Below are positions 16,771 through 26,225 of a stretch of DNA of 64,000 nt, piece after piece (positions within the stretch are counted from its first letter, which is position 1; each line of letters starts with the position of its first letter). The translations under genes were made by a program, and so were the position numbers. Origin of the DNA: JAEUKA01 sp035340095 (lineage in GTDB: Bacteria; Myxococcota_A; Polyangia; Palsa-1104; JAEUJZ01); contig DAORGN010000001.1 in the NCBI GenBank assembly GCA_035340095.1, positions 4,395-68,394 on the forward strand. The letters are read 5' to 3'. Under the pieces are notes generated by a model, which searched no databases, was not told the origin of the DNA, and was given only the letters and a program-made list of their open reading frames with translations.

Positions 16771-17737
16771 GCGGAGTCTTTTCACTGCCGATGCAAAGCA
16801 CGACGCGGCCACGCGGGCGGCCTTCTTCGACGTGACGATGCGCTGCGGCAGCTTCAGCGAGTGGAAACACCCGATCGATGATCGGACGCAGCTTGCTTTG
16901 ATCGGCAAGCTCGGCCAAAAGTTCCAGATCGGCGCGTCGCGGCTGGGCGAGCGGCGGCGGGACAGTCTGCGGACCGCCAAAAAAACGACTCGTCACGCTG
17001 TCGAGCAGCGTGCGCAAAGACGGAACAATCGGAATAAAGCGCCCTTTGGGCCGCAGCATCTTGCGACAGCGATCGAGCGTAAGCTGTCCCGACGTATCCA
17101 GGACGACATCAAAGGTTCCGGTCAGCGTCGCCAAGTCTTCTTTTTCAAAGTCGATGACTTCATCCGCACCAAGAGATGCGACCAATTCGCTGCTATCGCC
17201 GGAACAAACGCCTGTGACGACGGCTCCAAGCGCTTTGCCAAGCTGGACCGCCAGACTGCCGATGCCACCCGCGGCACCATTTACCAACAGCGCTTGTCCA
17301 CCTTGCAGTCGCCCGCGATCACGAATCGCTTGCAGCGCCACTGTCCCCGATAACGGCAGTGCTGCCGCGGCTTCAAACGACAGCTTCATTGGTTTGCGCG
17401 TCACCGCATCGGCAGGCAGCGTCACAAATTCGGCATAGGTGCCGGGATTTTGTAACGCCCGCAGCCCAATCACTTCGGTGCCGACGGTCAGTTTGCTGAC
17501 GCCTTCCCCAATCGCTGCGATGATGCCGCAGACATCGTGACCAAGGATCTCGGGTCGGCCCCCAGGAATGAGCCGGCTCACCTGACCAGCGCGCTCTTGA
17601 CAGTCGAGCGGACTGACCGTCGTGGCGCGCATCTCGACAAGCACCATACCGCGACCCGGCGTCGGACGAGGCCGCTCCAAAAAGCGCAGCACTTCGGGCG
17701 GTCCGACAGAAGGCAGCACCACCGCATGCATGTTCAT
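16754..17737 (-). CDS. Zinc-less MDR-family quinone oxidoreductase / NADP-dependent alcohol dehydrogenase
   Basis: Cytosolic NAD(P)H-dependent oxidoreductase of the medium-chain dehydrogenase/reductase superfamily, 327 residues. The N-terminal GroES-like domain carries ILGHDVCGIIAAIGEGV. The Rossmann domain shows the variant nucleotide motif NGAAGGIGSLAVQLGK typical of quinone-oxidoreductase-like members, followed by GADEVIDFEKED. No structural-zinc Cys cluster is present. The start at 17737 has a strong AAGGAG ribosome site. The true substrate cannot be read from sequence; reduction of quinones or enones is typical of this branch. Confidence 0.9.
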   Translation of the reverse strand: MNMHAVVLPSVGPPEVLRFLERPRPTPGRGMVLVEMRATTVSPLDCQERAGQVSRLIPGGRPEILGHDVCGIIAAIGEGVSKLTVGTEVIGLRALQNPGTYAEFVTLPADAVTRKPMKLSFEAAAALPLSGTVALQAIRDRGRLQGGQALLVNGAAGGIGSLAVQLGKALGAVVTGVCSGDSSELVASLGADEVIDFEKEDLATLTGTFDVVLDTSGQLTLDRCRKMLRPKGRFIPIVPSLRTLLDSVTSRFFGGPQTVPPPLAQPRRADLELLAELADQSKLRPIIDRVFPLAEAAAAHRHVEEGRPRGRVVLCIGSEKTPPKTQR

Positions 17738-17788
17738 CGGGGGCTCCTTGGTTCGATGTCGATTCCGCGGGTTCGCATACCAGAGTTC

Positions 17789-18601
17789 CTAACGGGGCGA
17801 ATCGTCCTTGCGCAGCGCCCACAGCACTTTGCGATAGACCTCTTCGCTCATCACCAGCGACGAATGACCAAGCGGCACCGTCACACCATGCGCACCTTCA
17901 AGCTGTGTCGCGGACGGTGGACAAAGCCAGTCGCGCTCTGCCGCAATCGTGAAAAATTCGACTTCATTTGGCAGCGGCCCGGCATGTAACTCCTCCAGGA
18001 AGTCACTGCCGGGAAGTAGCTGCCAGCTCGACGCCGACAAAAGACCCATCGTCGCAACCCCGAGTGCTGCCACCCAGGTTCCTCGCGCAGGGGTTCCAAG
18101 CATCACAATCCGCCGAACCTGTTCTTTGCCGCCGAGTCGCTTGATGTAATAAAGACCAATCAGTCCGCCCATCGAGTGAGCCACGATGTCGATGCGACGG
18201 ATGCCGGTCTGTTCGCAGATCGTCTGCACCTTGCGATGGATCAAAAGCGCCGATGTGCGAATGTCGCGGACGTTGAGCATCCCAAGGTTAAATGAAAAGA
18301 CGTGGAAACCGTCGCGGAGCAGCCGCTGCTCCAGCACAAACATCGACCCGCGCGTCCCCAAAAAACCGTGGATCAGCAGCACGGGGGGATGATTGGGCGA
18401 AAGCTGGTCGGGAAAGCGGCGCTGCGTCATTTCGTTGCCGCGTACCAAGTGACGCAGATACGAAAAGGCATGCTGGCCACCGATGAGATCCTGTTTGAGG
18501 TTGTCTCCATCCAGTCGACGGACTTTGCGGTGGTCCGTAACCATCCGACGGACGCGCGACAGAAGACCCCTTTCCCCATCCTTGCGATTTGATTCGTCCA
18601 T
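17789..18601 (-). CDS. Alpha/beta-hydrolase lipase or esterase
   Basis: A 270-residue alpha/beta hydrolase of the triacylglycerol lipase/PGAP1-like type. PPVLLIHGFLGTRGSMF contains the oxyanion-hole His-Gly. The nucleophile is in IVAHSMGGLIGLYYIKRLGG. The acid and His residues of the triad should be in AAERDWLCPP and PLGHSSLVMS. No clear signal peptide or membrane anchor is seen, so it is probably cytosolic. It lies 51 nt upstream of the oxidoreductase gene in the same direction, a possible two-gene unit. The 359-nt gap on its other side faces the divergent GMC oxidoreductase. Confidence 0.85.
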   Translation of the reverse strand: MDESNRKDGERGLLSRVRRMVTDHRKVRRLDGDNLKQDLIGGQHAFSYLRHLVRGNEMTQRRFPDQLSPNHPPVLLIHGFLGTRGSMFVLEQRLLRDGFHVFSFNLGMLNVRDIRTSALLIHRKVQTICEQTGIRRIDIVAHSMGGLIGLYYIKRLGGKEQVRRIVMLGTPARGTWVAALGVATMGLLSASSWQLLPGSDFLEELHAGPLPNEVEFFTIAAERDWLCPPSATQLEGAHGVTVPLGHSSLVMSEEVYRKVLWALRKDDSPR

Positions 18602-18960
18602 CCCTTGTCTACCGAGCGTCGATTCGGAAGCAGCCAGTCTTTTTAGTATCGCCCAATGTCGCTACGTTCGCGTAGCTGGCTCGCAAAAGCGCGAACTTAC
18701 AGCAAACTGCGGCGCGGTCTAGGGCCAAAGCGGCAGGTCGGAAACGAACAATGCCGCCGCAATTCTTTGCAAAGCTACTTTCCACCGCCGGGTTATAACA
18801 CCGGGCGACGGCTGCTGGCCAAATCGGTGCTCCGCAATTGATCGCTTTACGACCAAGTTTCGACTTGAGTCGGTGATTCGCTGCGATATCCGCTGCTTGC
18901 GTGGTCTTGTGTGCAGGGCTAGCTTTGAATTGGACCGACCAATAAACCAGTGAGGCTATC
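18602..18960 (+). promoter_or_regulatory. Divergent intergenic region between lipase and GMC oxidoreductase
   Basis: A 359-nt stretch without a credible gene. The only longer frame, on the minus strand, has no plausible domain. It must hold promoters for both flanking genes. A GAGG ribosome site lies just before the ATG at 18961. No strong hairpin or repeat was found. Confidence 0.5.
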
Positions 18961-20988
18961 ATGAGCGCACTCTCGCAGAATCCAGATTCCAGCCACGATG
19001 AGTTGGTTGCGCTGCGGGTGGACAGGCCAACCTACCCGAAGACCTTTCTTCGCAGCGATGAGCGTCAATCGGCCTTGGCATTGGCGCGGGCGATCATGCC
19101 GGAAGCGGGTGGGCTGCCAGAAGCGGGGAGCGCGACCGTGCTGCGCGCCGAAAACTGGCTGGCTGACGTACCGATGGCCGGGGATGGCTATCGGGCTCTG
19201 CTGCGTGGTTTCGATTTGTATGTTCGCGCGGCGACGGGAAAGTATCTGCAATCGGTCGATCCTGAACGCCTGCGAGAGCTGTGTCGTCGTTTTGCCGAAG
19301 GCGACATTGGGCGACGCTATTTTTTGTACACGCTGACGGCACCGCTCAAGGGCGCGTACTTCGACGATCCGGCGATCTATCGTCATTTTGGCATTCCATA
19401 TCGCGGCGCACCGTCAGCGATACCGCAGACACTTGTGCCAAAAGAACTGCCGCGCTGGGCGCATGAGCGGACTCAGTCTGCGTGCGAAGTCTCCGATGGC
19501 GAGGTGATCGACTGTGACGTGGTGGTGATTGGTTCAGGCGCAGGTGGTGCCGTCGCTGCATATGAACTAGCCAAAGCGGGTCGCGCGGTCGTTCTCCTCG
19601 AAGAAGGTCAGTACTTCGGTCGTCGCGACTTTGCCCATAGCGCTTTCCATCTGCAAAAGCATCTCTACCGCGAGCTGGGCGTCACGATGGCGGTCGGCAA
19701 CACGTTTATCCCGATACCAGTCGGTCGCACCGTCGGTGGCAGTACCACTGTCAACTCCGGTACTTGTTACCGCATGCCGTCCAGGGTGTTTGCCGATTGG
19801 CACAATCACCACGGCCTGACCGAGCTATCTCCCGACAGCATGGACCCCTTTTATGGGGCGGTGGAAGATGTGCTTGGGGTAAAGCAAGCGCCGCGCTCGC
19901 TTTTGCAAGGCAATCAGCCCATTGCCGACGGCTGTGACAAGCTGGGTATCAGCCATCACGGACCGCTTGCGCGCAATGCTCCCGATTGTGATGGGCAAGG
20001 ACTCTGCTGTTTTGGTTGTCCGACGGATGCCAAGCGGTCGACCAATGTTTCGTTCGTCCCGATGGCGCTGCAAGCCGGGGCGCAGCTTCTGACTTCCGCG
20101 CATGTCGATCGCGTGATCATCGAACACGGTCGTGCCGTTGGTGTATCGGTGGTGTCGACGCAGCCGGCGGGGTCTGGTGGGCGTCCGAGACGCTTTTCGG
20201 TGCGGGCGTCAGCCGTCGTCGTTGCGGCGGGATCGCTTATGACCCCGGTGCTACTGCTGTCTGATCCCGTGACGCGGCGAGCGCTCGGGCGCTCAGGGGC
20301 GCTCGGCAATCACATGACGATTCATCCAGCGATTGGTCTGCGGGCGGTGATGCCGACGAAACTAAACAGCCACATCGGTGTGCCCCAAGGCTACGCAGTC
20401 GAAGAATTCCACGATGAAGGCATCTTGATGGAAAGCGCCTTTTTGCCGCTTGAGCTGACCGCTGCGTCGATCACCTTGGTTGGCAAGCCGCTCATGGAGC
20501 TGATGGGTGCTTATGATCGGCATAGCTGCTTCGGTTTCCTGGTCGAAGACAAAGGCCAAGGCAGTGTCAGACCCGGCCCTGGCGGGCGACCGCTGATTCA
20601 CTACAATCTGGCGGACCGCGATGTGGCTAGACTTCAGCGTGGTGCGTCACTGGTTGCGCGGATGTTTTTGGCTGCCGGTGCAGAGCGCGTCTTGACCGGC
20701 ATCTCGGCGCTACCCATGCTTTCGTCTCACGATGAAGTGGATCGACTCTCGGGGCTTCGGCTGCGTCCGCGCGACTTCGAGCTGACTGCTTATCATCCGC
20801 TTGGCACTGCACGAATGGGTCACTCGCCACAAAACAGCGTCGTCGACACCGACCTGCAATCCCACGATGTTCCGGGACTTTACATCTGTGACGGGAGCGT
20901 GATCCCAACTTCTCCCGCAGTCAATCCACAGGTGACGATCATGGCGCTGGCGATGCGGGCGGCGCGGCGACTGGCGGAACGGCTGTAG
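18961..20988 (+). CDS. GMC-family FAD-dependent oxidoreductase (long-chain alcohol oxidase-like)
   Basis: A 675-residue flavoprotein that probably oxidises an alcohol or sterol. Residues about 30-175 form an N-terminal helical extension. The FAD-binding Rossmann motif is GSGAGGAVAAYELAKAG (191-207), with a Glu-Glu acceptor (VLLEEGQYFG) after it. GRTVGGSTTVNSGTCYRMP is the GMC signature region, and GLCCFGCPTDAKRST is the Cys motif found in long-chain alcohol oxidase-like members. The C terminus has YHPLGTARMG, DGSVIPTSPAVNPQVTIMAL, giving the catalytic His and the FAD-contacting tail. No signal peptide or Tat motif is seen. The last 50 nt overlap the convergent SRPBCC gene. Confidence 0.9.
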   Translation: MSALSQNPDSSHDELVALRVDRPTYPKTFLRSDERQSALALARAIMPEAGGLPEAGSATVLRAENWLADVPMAGDGYRALLRGFDLYVRAATGKYLQSVDPERLRELCRRFAEGDIGRRYFLYTLTAPLKGAYFDDPAIYRHFGIPYRGAPSAIPQTLVPKELPRWAHERTQSACEVSDGEVIDCDVVVIGSGAGGAVAAYELAKAGRAVVLLEEGQYFGRRDFAHSAFHLQKHLYRELGVTMAVGNTFIPIPVGRTVGGSTTVNSGTCYRMPSRVFADWHNHHGLTELSPDSMDPFYGAVEDVLGVKQAPRSLLQGNQPIADGCDKLGISHHGPLARNAPDCDGQGLCCFGCPTDAKRSTNVSFVPMALQAGAQLLTSAHVDRVIIEHGRAVGVSVVSTQPAGSGGRPRRFSVRASAVVVAAGSLMTPVLLLSDPVTRRALGRSGALGNHMTIHPAIGLRAVMPTKLNSHIGVPQGYAVEEFHDEGILMESAFLPLELTAASITLVGKPLMELMGAYDRHSCFGFLVEDKGQGSVRPGPGGRPLIHYNLADRDVARLQRGASLVARMFLAAGAERVLTGISALPMLSSHDEVDRLSGLRLRPRDFELTAYHPLGTARMGHSPQNSVVDTDLQSHDVPGLYICDGSVIPTSPAVNPQVTIMALAMRAARRLAERL

Positions 20989-21550
20989 CTTTTGCTTCGG
21001 CAGCACGTCGCGCGTGCGCCGATTCTGCGACTTCGCCCAGCTTCTTGAGTCCCCGCTCGAAGTCGCCGCCGACCATCTTGTCCATGTTCATAAACACGGT
21101 CATCGCCTTCATCATGAAGTTTGCTTTACCGCTCATGCTCCAGGTGACTTTGGTCTTGTCGCCGTCGGGAGTGAAGGCAAACCGCGTGTCATTGGTCCCC
21201 GGCCACGGCTTGATAAATTCCAGCTTGATAGAAAGCTGCGACGGCGGATTTGCATCGACGATGGTCATCCGACCTGATCCGACTTTGTCGTTGCCTTCCC
21301 AAAAGTAGCTGGCACCTGGGCGATTGTTTTCGCCTTCGTAGACCTTCTTCATCGACGGATCGAGCGCATCCCACGGGGACCAAGCATTCCAATTGTGGAA
21401 ATCACCAACCTGCGTGTAGATCACGTCGGCAGGTGCAGAAATGCTGGCGCTGCGCTCGACGTGAAATGCATCCGGGCGACTCGCGACAAAAGCAGACAAC
21501 GCAGCAACGGTTAGACCGAGCGCAACAGCAACATGTTTGAGCGTGAACAT
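20939..21550 (-). CDS. Membrane-anchored SRPBCC (polyketide cyclase-type) protein
   Basis: A 203-residue protein with one N-terminal hydrophobic helix (residues about 5-24) that is either a signal peptide or an anchor. It is followed by a START-like ligand-binding fold: VERSASISAPADVIYTQVGD, NWNAWSPWDALDPSMKK, and the long amphipathic helix MMKAMTVFMNMDKMVGGDFE. This layout matches the Polyketide_cyc2 family, whose ligands are usually unknown hydrophobic molecules. The tail is Ala/Pro-rich. The 3' end overlaps the GMC oxidoreductase gene by 50 nt. Confidence 0.87.
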   Translation of the reverse strand: MFTLKHVAVALGLTVAALSAFVASRPDAFHVERSASISAPADVIYTQVGDFHNWNAWSPWDALDPSMKKVYEGENNRPGASYFWEGNDKVGSGRMTIVDANPPSQLSIKLEFIKPWPGTNDTRFAFTPDGDKTKVTWSMSGKANFMMKAMTVFMNMDKMVGGDFERGLKKLGEVAESAHARRAAEAKATAVPPVAAPPASPAP

Positions 21551-21622
21551 GACGGACCTCCGGGTGAAAAAGAGGCCCGACCATACTCGCGCCGCACAGT
21601 CAGCGCAAAGGGGGAAGCTTGG

Positions 21623-23437
21623 TTAAAACCAGACTTTGTAGCCAAGTGCCGTGCAGCGACCGCGGACAAATTCCTTCGATGCAGGATCGAGGTGCGGCAC
21701 GACGTATTCAAGGATGTCGCGGCTCTGCAAGTGACACGCGGAAACGCCAGCAATGCGCCAGGCGAGTGGACTGCGAATCGGCACCGATGTTGAGGTATGC
21801 GCCAGCGCAACCGCTTTGGTAAATTCCCCGTGCTGGTGGGCGATCTGCGCATCGCGTAGATAGCGATCAATTTCAGCGAAGTTGTTGCGCTGCTTGTCGT
21901 ATTCGCCCGCGTTGCCAAGCGGTTTGCCGTCTTGATCTCGCAGCGGTGGATAACCGGCCAGCTTTTTAGCCCCTGGCGGCTGTCCCGTGATGAGCGCACA
22001 GGGCCGCCATCGCGCCGTCAGTGCATCCACATGATCGGGCGCTACCTCGAGAATCTTGGCGACATGCGGTTCGATCTTGTCGCACCGACCCAGCGAGCGT
22101 TCGGCTTCCGCTTGTTGCAGGTGATACGCAACGACAAGCTGCTGAAGAAGATCGTAATGCTGCTGCGCAGTGATGCGGAAGCTGGTGCGCGGTGGCAGCT
22201 CGCGGTTGCGGCTCAGCGCTCCGTCGTAGTCTTTGCTGGCGAGCGCTTGCATGATCTGCTGCACTTCACTCGACAGCTTTTTCCCGCGCTCAACCCGCTG
22301 CTTGATGTTTTCCGCAGCGGTAGAAACGTAAGGTGGCTGACCTGGCACCGACTGGGCTTGCGTTGCCAGTCGAACGGCATCTTCCCACCGTTCTTCCATC
22401 AGCGCTTCATCGGCCATCACCAGCATCTGTCCGACTTGGCCTGATCGTTTCTTGCCCTGCAGCTCCCGCACGAGCAGTGGCATGACAAAAAGACCCGCCA
22501 TGCCTGCCCCAGCAAGTCCAAACAGCAGGCTGCGCTTCCACGAAAATGGCGGTGCTGCCGGCGGCGGATCGAGTGCCCGCAGAAAGTCGAGCATCGTCGG
22601 GAAACGATCCTCTTTCTTCTTCGACAGCGCTCGCTTGATTGCTGCGGCTACATGCGGCGGCACGGTCACTTCAAGCTGCTCGATCGGCGTCGGTGATTCG
22701 TTGATGACCTGCTTAAACAGGTCGATCACGTTTTCGTGATCAAACGGCAGCTTGCCCGACAGCATTCGATACAGGATGACTGCCACCGACCATTGATCGG
22801 ACCGACCGTCGATCTGCGAGTTTTGCCCCATCGCGCCTTCGGGCGCCATGTAGCGCGGCGTACCGAGCACGAGCAGGTCTTTGGTGGCTTTGTCCGCCGG
22901 ACGCGGCACTTTCGATACGCCGAAGTCGATGACTTTGGCGGTCTGGATCACTTCGCCGTGTTCTTCGTGATGCGACAGGAAGATGTTGCGTGGCTTGAGA
23001 TCCCGGTGAATGATCCCGCGCTCGTGGGCAGCATGCAGTGCCGACGAGATTTGCCGGGTGATCTGGAGCGCTTCTTCCAGGGGAATTTTGCCCGTGCGTT
23101 CGATCCGGTCTTGCAGGTCTTCGCCCTCGAGCAATTCCATGACGATGAACGCCATGCCCGATCGGTCACGATCGAGGTCGCTGACCTGCACGATGTTCGG
23201 GTGACGCAACCCAGCGATGATTCGTGCTTCGTCTTGGAACCGCTCGCTTAGGTCGCCCTGCATCGCCGCGCGCTGGTGCAGCACTTTGATGGCGCAGACA
23301 CCGCCTGTACGGACGTGGCGAGCCCGAAACACCGCACCCATGCCACCTGTCACCAGGAGTTGCTCGAGCCGGTAGGTCCCATTGAGTACCTGTCCGACGA
23401 GCTTCTCGGCTTCCTTCTGTTCTTGGGACACGGACAT
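21623..23437 (-). CDS. Transmembrane eukaryotic-type Ser/Thr protein kinase
   Basis: A 604-residue Hanks-type kinase. The domain spans residues about 21-290: glycine-rich loop VTGGMGAVFRA, Lys51 in AIKVL, catalytic HRDLKPRN (Asp146), DFG (171-173) and MAPE. A single membrane helix at about 302-322 places the remaining 280 residues outside the cytoplasm. That part is helical, with regularly spaced Ala/Arg/Glu-rich segments that could be TPR-like, and probably senses a signal or partner. All catalytic residues are present, so it should be active. It is transcribed alone, with the small STAS-like gene just upstream in the same direction. Confidence 0.93.
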   Translation of the reverse strand: MSVSQEQKEAEKLVGQVLNGTYRLEQLLVTGGMGAVFRARHVRTGGVCAIKVLHQRAAMQGDLSERFQDEARIIAGLRHPNIVQVSDLDRDRSGMAFIVMELLEGEDLQDRIERTGKIPLEEALQITRQISSALHAAHERGIIHRDLKPRNIFLSHHEEHGEVIQTAKVIDFGVSKVPRPADKATKDLLVLGTPRYMAPEGAMGQNSQIDGRSDQWSVAVILYRMLSGKLPFDHENVIDLFKQVINESPTPIEQLEVTVPPHVAAAIKRALSKKKEDRFPTMLDFLRALDPPPAAPPFSWKRSLLFGLAGAGMAGLFVMPLLVRELQGKKRSGQVGQMLVMADEALMEERWEDAVRLATQAQSVPGQPPYVSTAAENIKQRVERGKKLSSEVQQIMQALASKDYDGALSRNRELPPRTSFRITAQQHYDLLQQLVVAYHLQQAEAERSLGRCDKIEPHVAKILEVAPDHVDALTARWRPCALITGQPPGAKKLAGYPPLRDQDGKPLGNAGEYDKQRNNFAEIDRYLRDAQIAHQHGEFTKAVALAHTSTSVPIRSPLAWRIAGVSACHLQSRDILEYVVPHLDPASKEFVRGRCTALGYKVWF

Positions 23438-23496
23438 CGCCTATCCGAAGTCTCGCTGACTTTACTTAGGTCTAGAGGCTATCAAAGTCGCCCACC

Positions 23497-23940
23497 TCAC
23501 GAAAGGCTTTCGCGCAGATGGATGTTTAGACGCTTCTGGATGTAGGCAACTGCCTCTTGTCGGGTCTCGACATGGCGCAGCTCAATATGGAGCTGATGGA
23601 TGATCTGTCCGGCTCGCAGTGCCAAAGTCTGCGTCACTTTTGCTAACAGGCTCGCGCCATAGACCACAATCGGCATGTAGTTGAGCCCTCGATTCACTGC
23701 CTGCACGTAGAAGTTGCGAACTTCGGCGCTCAGTGGGGCAAGCTCGCGACCATCGACGATTAGCGCGACTTTTCCCGTCCGCTCTTGATACGCGAGGAGT
23801 CTTTTGACCAGCTCCTCTGCGTGGGGCAGTGCGACGACACCGTGCGGTTGCCACTCGCAGTGGCGCTCGTATTCCGCGAAGCGGTGGGGACCGATGGAGA
23901 CCCAAGCCGTGCTTGCATCTCTTGGTCGAGTATCGTCCAT
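23497..23940 (-). CDS. Small cytosolic protein, possibly STAS/SpoIIAA-like
   Basis: A 147-residue soluble protein that I cannot assign firmly. The alternation of beta strands and helices (VALIVDGRELAPLSAEVRNF, then MPIVVYGASLLAKVTQTLAL, then a C-terminal helix RQEAVAYIQKRL) is like SpoIIAA/STAS proteins of myxobacteria that have a helix after an Asp-Gly turn. It sits 59 nt upstream of the Ser/Thr kinase in the same direction, so a link with phospho-signalling is possible. No cofactor motif is seen. Confidence 0.65.
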   Translation of the reverse strand: MDDTRPRDASTAWVSIGPHRFAEYERHCEWQPHGVVALPHAEELVKRLLAYQERTGKVALIVDGRELAPLSAEVRNFYVQAVNRGLNYMPIVVYGASLLAKVTQTLALRAGQIIHQLHIELRHVETRQEAVAYIQKRLNIHLRESLS

Positions 23941-23982
23941 AGCACTTCGATCGTATCAGCGATTCCAGGTATGCGGCTAGGC

Positions 23983-25284
23983 TCAGTCGCCGCTCCATTC
24001 CGGTGCATTGTCGTCTCTCGGAGGGGGACGGCGGCTTGGCACGAGCCATACGACGACAAGTGCGCTCAGCGGCAGGACGGCCAGATACGGCATTGTGTTT
24101 GTCCAGCCTTGCGCATCAGCCAGCATCGACATAAGCGGCGGTGACGCGATAAATCCGATCCTGCCGAGCAAACTGTTCGACCACGCCATGGCGTCGCCAC
24201 GTTGTGCCGTGGGAAATAGCTCTGTCGTGAACGCCGTCGCGATGATGAGTCCGCCGCTCGCGCCACTTGTCAAACATGCCAGTGCCAGACGCAGAAGTGG
24301 CCCTGCTGGCAATAGGTACGATCCTAGAATCCCCAGCGTCCACAGGCCGTACACGATCAATGCGCCGCGTCGCTTTCCCACCCGATTGAGCAGCGGTCCG
24401 ACAAAGCCCGACATTGGAATGGCAACCAGCGCAGCGAGCCCGAGATACGTTCCCGCTACCGCTGCCGACAGCGACAGGTCTGCAACGGCATGCTCTTTCC
24501 AAAACGTGATGGTGCTCTGGTTTGCCGCATAGGTAAGAAGCCACAGGAAAGAGCACAGCAGCAGGTTGCGTCGATGCTGGACCGTCCACATCGCAGTAAG
24601 AGATGGTGTGACTCGACTTGTCAGACGGGCAAAGCTCGGTGTCTCGTGCAGATGCAAATAACCCCACGGCACCGTCAGCAGCATCACCGCCCCCAGCAAA
24701 TACACACTGCGCCAGCCTGGACCTGTGCCCATCAGCTTGGGGGCCAGGAGGGCGCAGACGACACCTCCGAACGCGCCGGTTGCAACCAGCAGGCTCAGAG
24801 CGCTCCGGACTTTGCGTGCCGGTAGACTTTCAGAGATGTAAAGAGAGGCTGCCCCGAGGGCACTGACCAAAAAGATCCGCGCCGCGAACTGCGTCAGAAG
24901 AAACAACGCAGCCGACGGGGCGAGCGCAGACGTCAGCGAAAGCAGCGAATACCCCAGGACGGAAGACAGCAGGATGCTGCGTCGACCGACTGAATCGGCG
25001 CGGCGCAAAAGAAAGTAACCGAGCAGGGTGCCACTGTTGGCGAGGCCGACAAGCTGTCCCCCTTCGCTTACCGACAGTGCGAAGCTTTTACGCAGTTCGG
25101 GCAGCGTCTGCGAAAGTGCGACCACATCAAAGCCATCCCACAGCGACACCATCAGCAGAAAGACCAGCATCGGCATCGGCAGTCGATCGATTTGGTGGGG
25201 CGCTTGGCTTGTCTCGTTGACTCCCTTGGTCGGTGTAGGCTGCACAGCCCTTTCAGCATAACGAGCCAGTGCGGAGCCTGTCAT
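23983..25284 (-). CDS. MFS transporter (AAHS/sugar-porter-like)
   Basis: A 433-residue major facilitator with 12 predicted membrane helices. The first loop carries WDGFDVVALSQTLPELRKSF, and the loop after helix two carries the MFS motif variant YFLLRRADSVGRRSILL. An Asp in helix one with Asp-Gly-Phe-Asp is typical of the aromatic-acid/H+ symporter-like branch, but the substrate cannot be stated. The ATG at 25284 is preferred because it leaves a short hydrophilic head. An in-frame ATG at 25329 would add 15 residues and is also possible. The gene is divergent from the MBL hydrolase gene with only about 50 nt between starts, so the two may share a control region. Confidence 0.9.
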   Translation of the reverse strand: MTGSALARYAERAVQPTPTKGVNETSQAPHQIDRLPMPMLVFLLMVSLWDGFDVVALSQTLPELRKSFALSVSEGGQLVGLANSGTLLGYFLLRRADSVGRRSILLSSVLGYSLLSLTSALAPSAALFLLTQFAARIFLVSALGAASLYISESLPARKVRSALSLLVATGAFGGVVCALLAPKLMGTGPGWRSVYLLGAVMLLTVPWGYLHLHETPSFARLTSRVTPSLTAMWTVQHRRNLLLCSFLWLLTYAANQSTITFWKEHAVADLSLSAAVAGTYLGLAALVAIPMSGFVGPLLNRVGKRRGALIVYGLWTLGILGSYLLPAGPLLRLALACLTSGASGGLIIATAFTTELFPTAQRGDAMAWSNSLLGRIGFIASPPLMSMLADAQGWTNTMPYLAVLPLSALVVVWLVPSRRPPPRDDNAPEWSGD

Positions 25285-25337
25285 TGTGGGCGTTTTGTTC
25301 GCGAGTCGTACTTTCGCAGGACGCCCCATGGCGCATA

Positions 25338-26225
25338 ATGACGTCCATGGAAGAGATCAGGCTCTCGGCGGTCATCGGGAACTCACAACGGCTCGATGGC
25401 GGCGCGATGTTTGGCAATGCTCCCAAGGCGCTGTGGACCCGCTACTTCGCACCCGACAGTGAAAATCGGATCAGTCTTGCGTGTCGAGCGCTGCTCGTCG
25501 AAGTAGGGGCCCGCAAGATCCTGCTCGAAACGGGAATCGGTGTGTTCTTCGCCCCCGAAATGCGCAGCCGCTTCGGTGTCGTCGAAGAAGATCATGTGCT
25601 GCTTCGGTCGCTTGCTGCGCTGGGCGTCGCAGAAGACGAAATCACCGACGTGATTTTGTCGCATCTGCACTTTGATCACGCGGGTGGCCTTTTGTCCGCG
25701 TATGTCGGCGGCCAATCAGCGCGGCTTCTGTTCCCCAAGGCCCGCTATGTCACAAGTGCGTCAGCGCTGGCTCGGGCGGAAAAGCCGCATGTCCGCGACA
25801 AGGCATCGTTTATCCCCGAACTTCAGGGGCTCTTGCGCGCAAGTGGTCGACTGCATCTGATTGCAGACGGTGCAACTCACGACGAGACGCTGCCCGGACT
25901 GCGCTTTCATCACTCAAACGGTCACACGCCGGGGCTGCTCCTGACCGAAGTCTGTGGTCCGTCGCCAGATCGAGCGGTGGTATTTGCTGGCGATCTGGTG
26001 CCAGGTACTGCATGGGTCCATCTGCCGATGACCATGGGCTATGATCGCTATCCCGAATTGCTGATCGACGAAAAGACAGCGTTACTGAATCAGTTGTGCG
26101 ACCGAGGTGCTTGGCTCTTCTACACCCACGATCCCGTCGTGGCGATGAGCAAAATCAGACGCGGCGAAGCAAGCCGTCTGTCCGCGGACAAGCCCGAAAC
26201 ATCACCCACTCGCTTCGTTTTGTAA
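25338..26225 (+). CDS. MBL-fold metallo-hydrolase
   Basis: A 295-residue metallo-beta-lactamase-fold hydrolase. The metal motif is SHLHFDHAGG (HxHxDH at 109-114). Other ligands are the His in HHSNGHTPG and the Asp in VVFAGDLVPGTAW, followed by a C-terminal YTHDPVVAM. The order and spacing fit quorum-quenching lactonase or generic MBL hydrolases; the substrate is unknown. The ATG at 25338 gives MTSMEEIRL; 25347 is a close alternative. A longer opening upstream would overlap the divergent MFS gene. Confidence 0.88.
   Translation: MTSMEEIRLSAVIGNSQRLDGGAMFGNAPKALWTRYFAPDSENRISLACRALLVEVGARKILLETGIGVFFAPEMRSRFGVVEEDHVLLRSLAALGVAEDEITDVILSHLHFDHAGGLLSAYVGGQSARLLFPKARYVTSASALARAEKPHVRDKASFIPELQGLLRASGRLHLIADGATHDETLPGLRFHHSNGHTPGLLLTEVCGPSPDRAVVFAGDLVPGTAWVHLPMTMGYDRYPELLIDEKTALLNQLCDRGAWLFYTHDPVVAMSKIRRGEASRLSADKPETSPTRFVL

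Noticed and set aside
18609..18962. Minus-strand frame of 117 codons in the lipase/GMC gap
   Set aside because: No ribosome site, no domain and would end inside the neighbouring promoter region.
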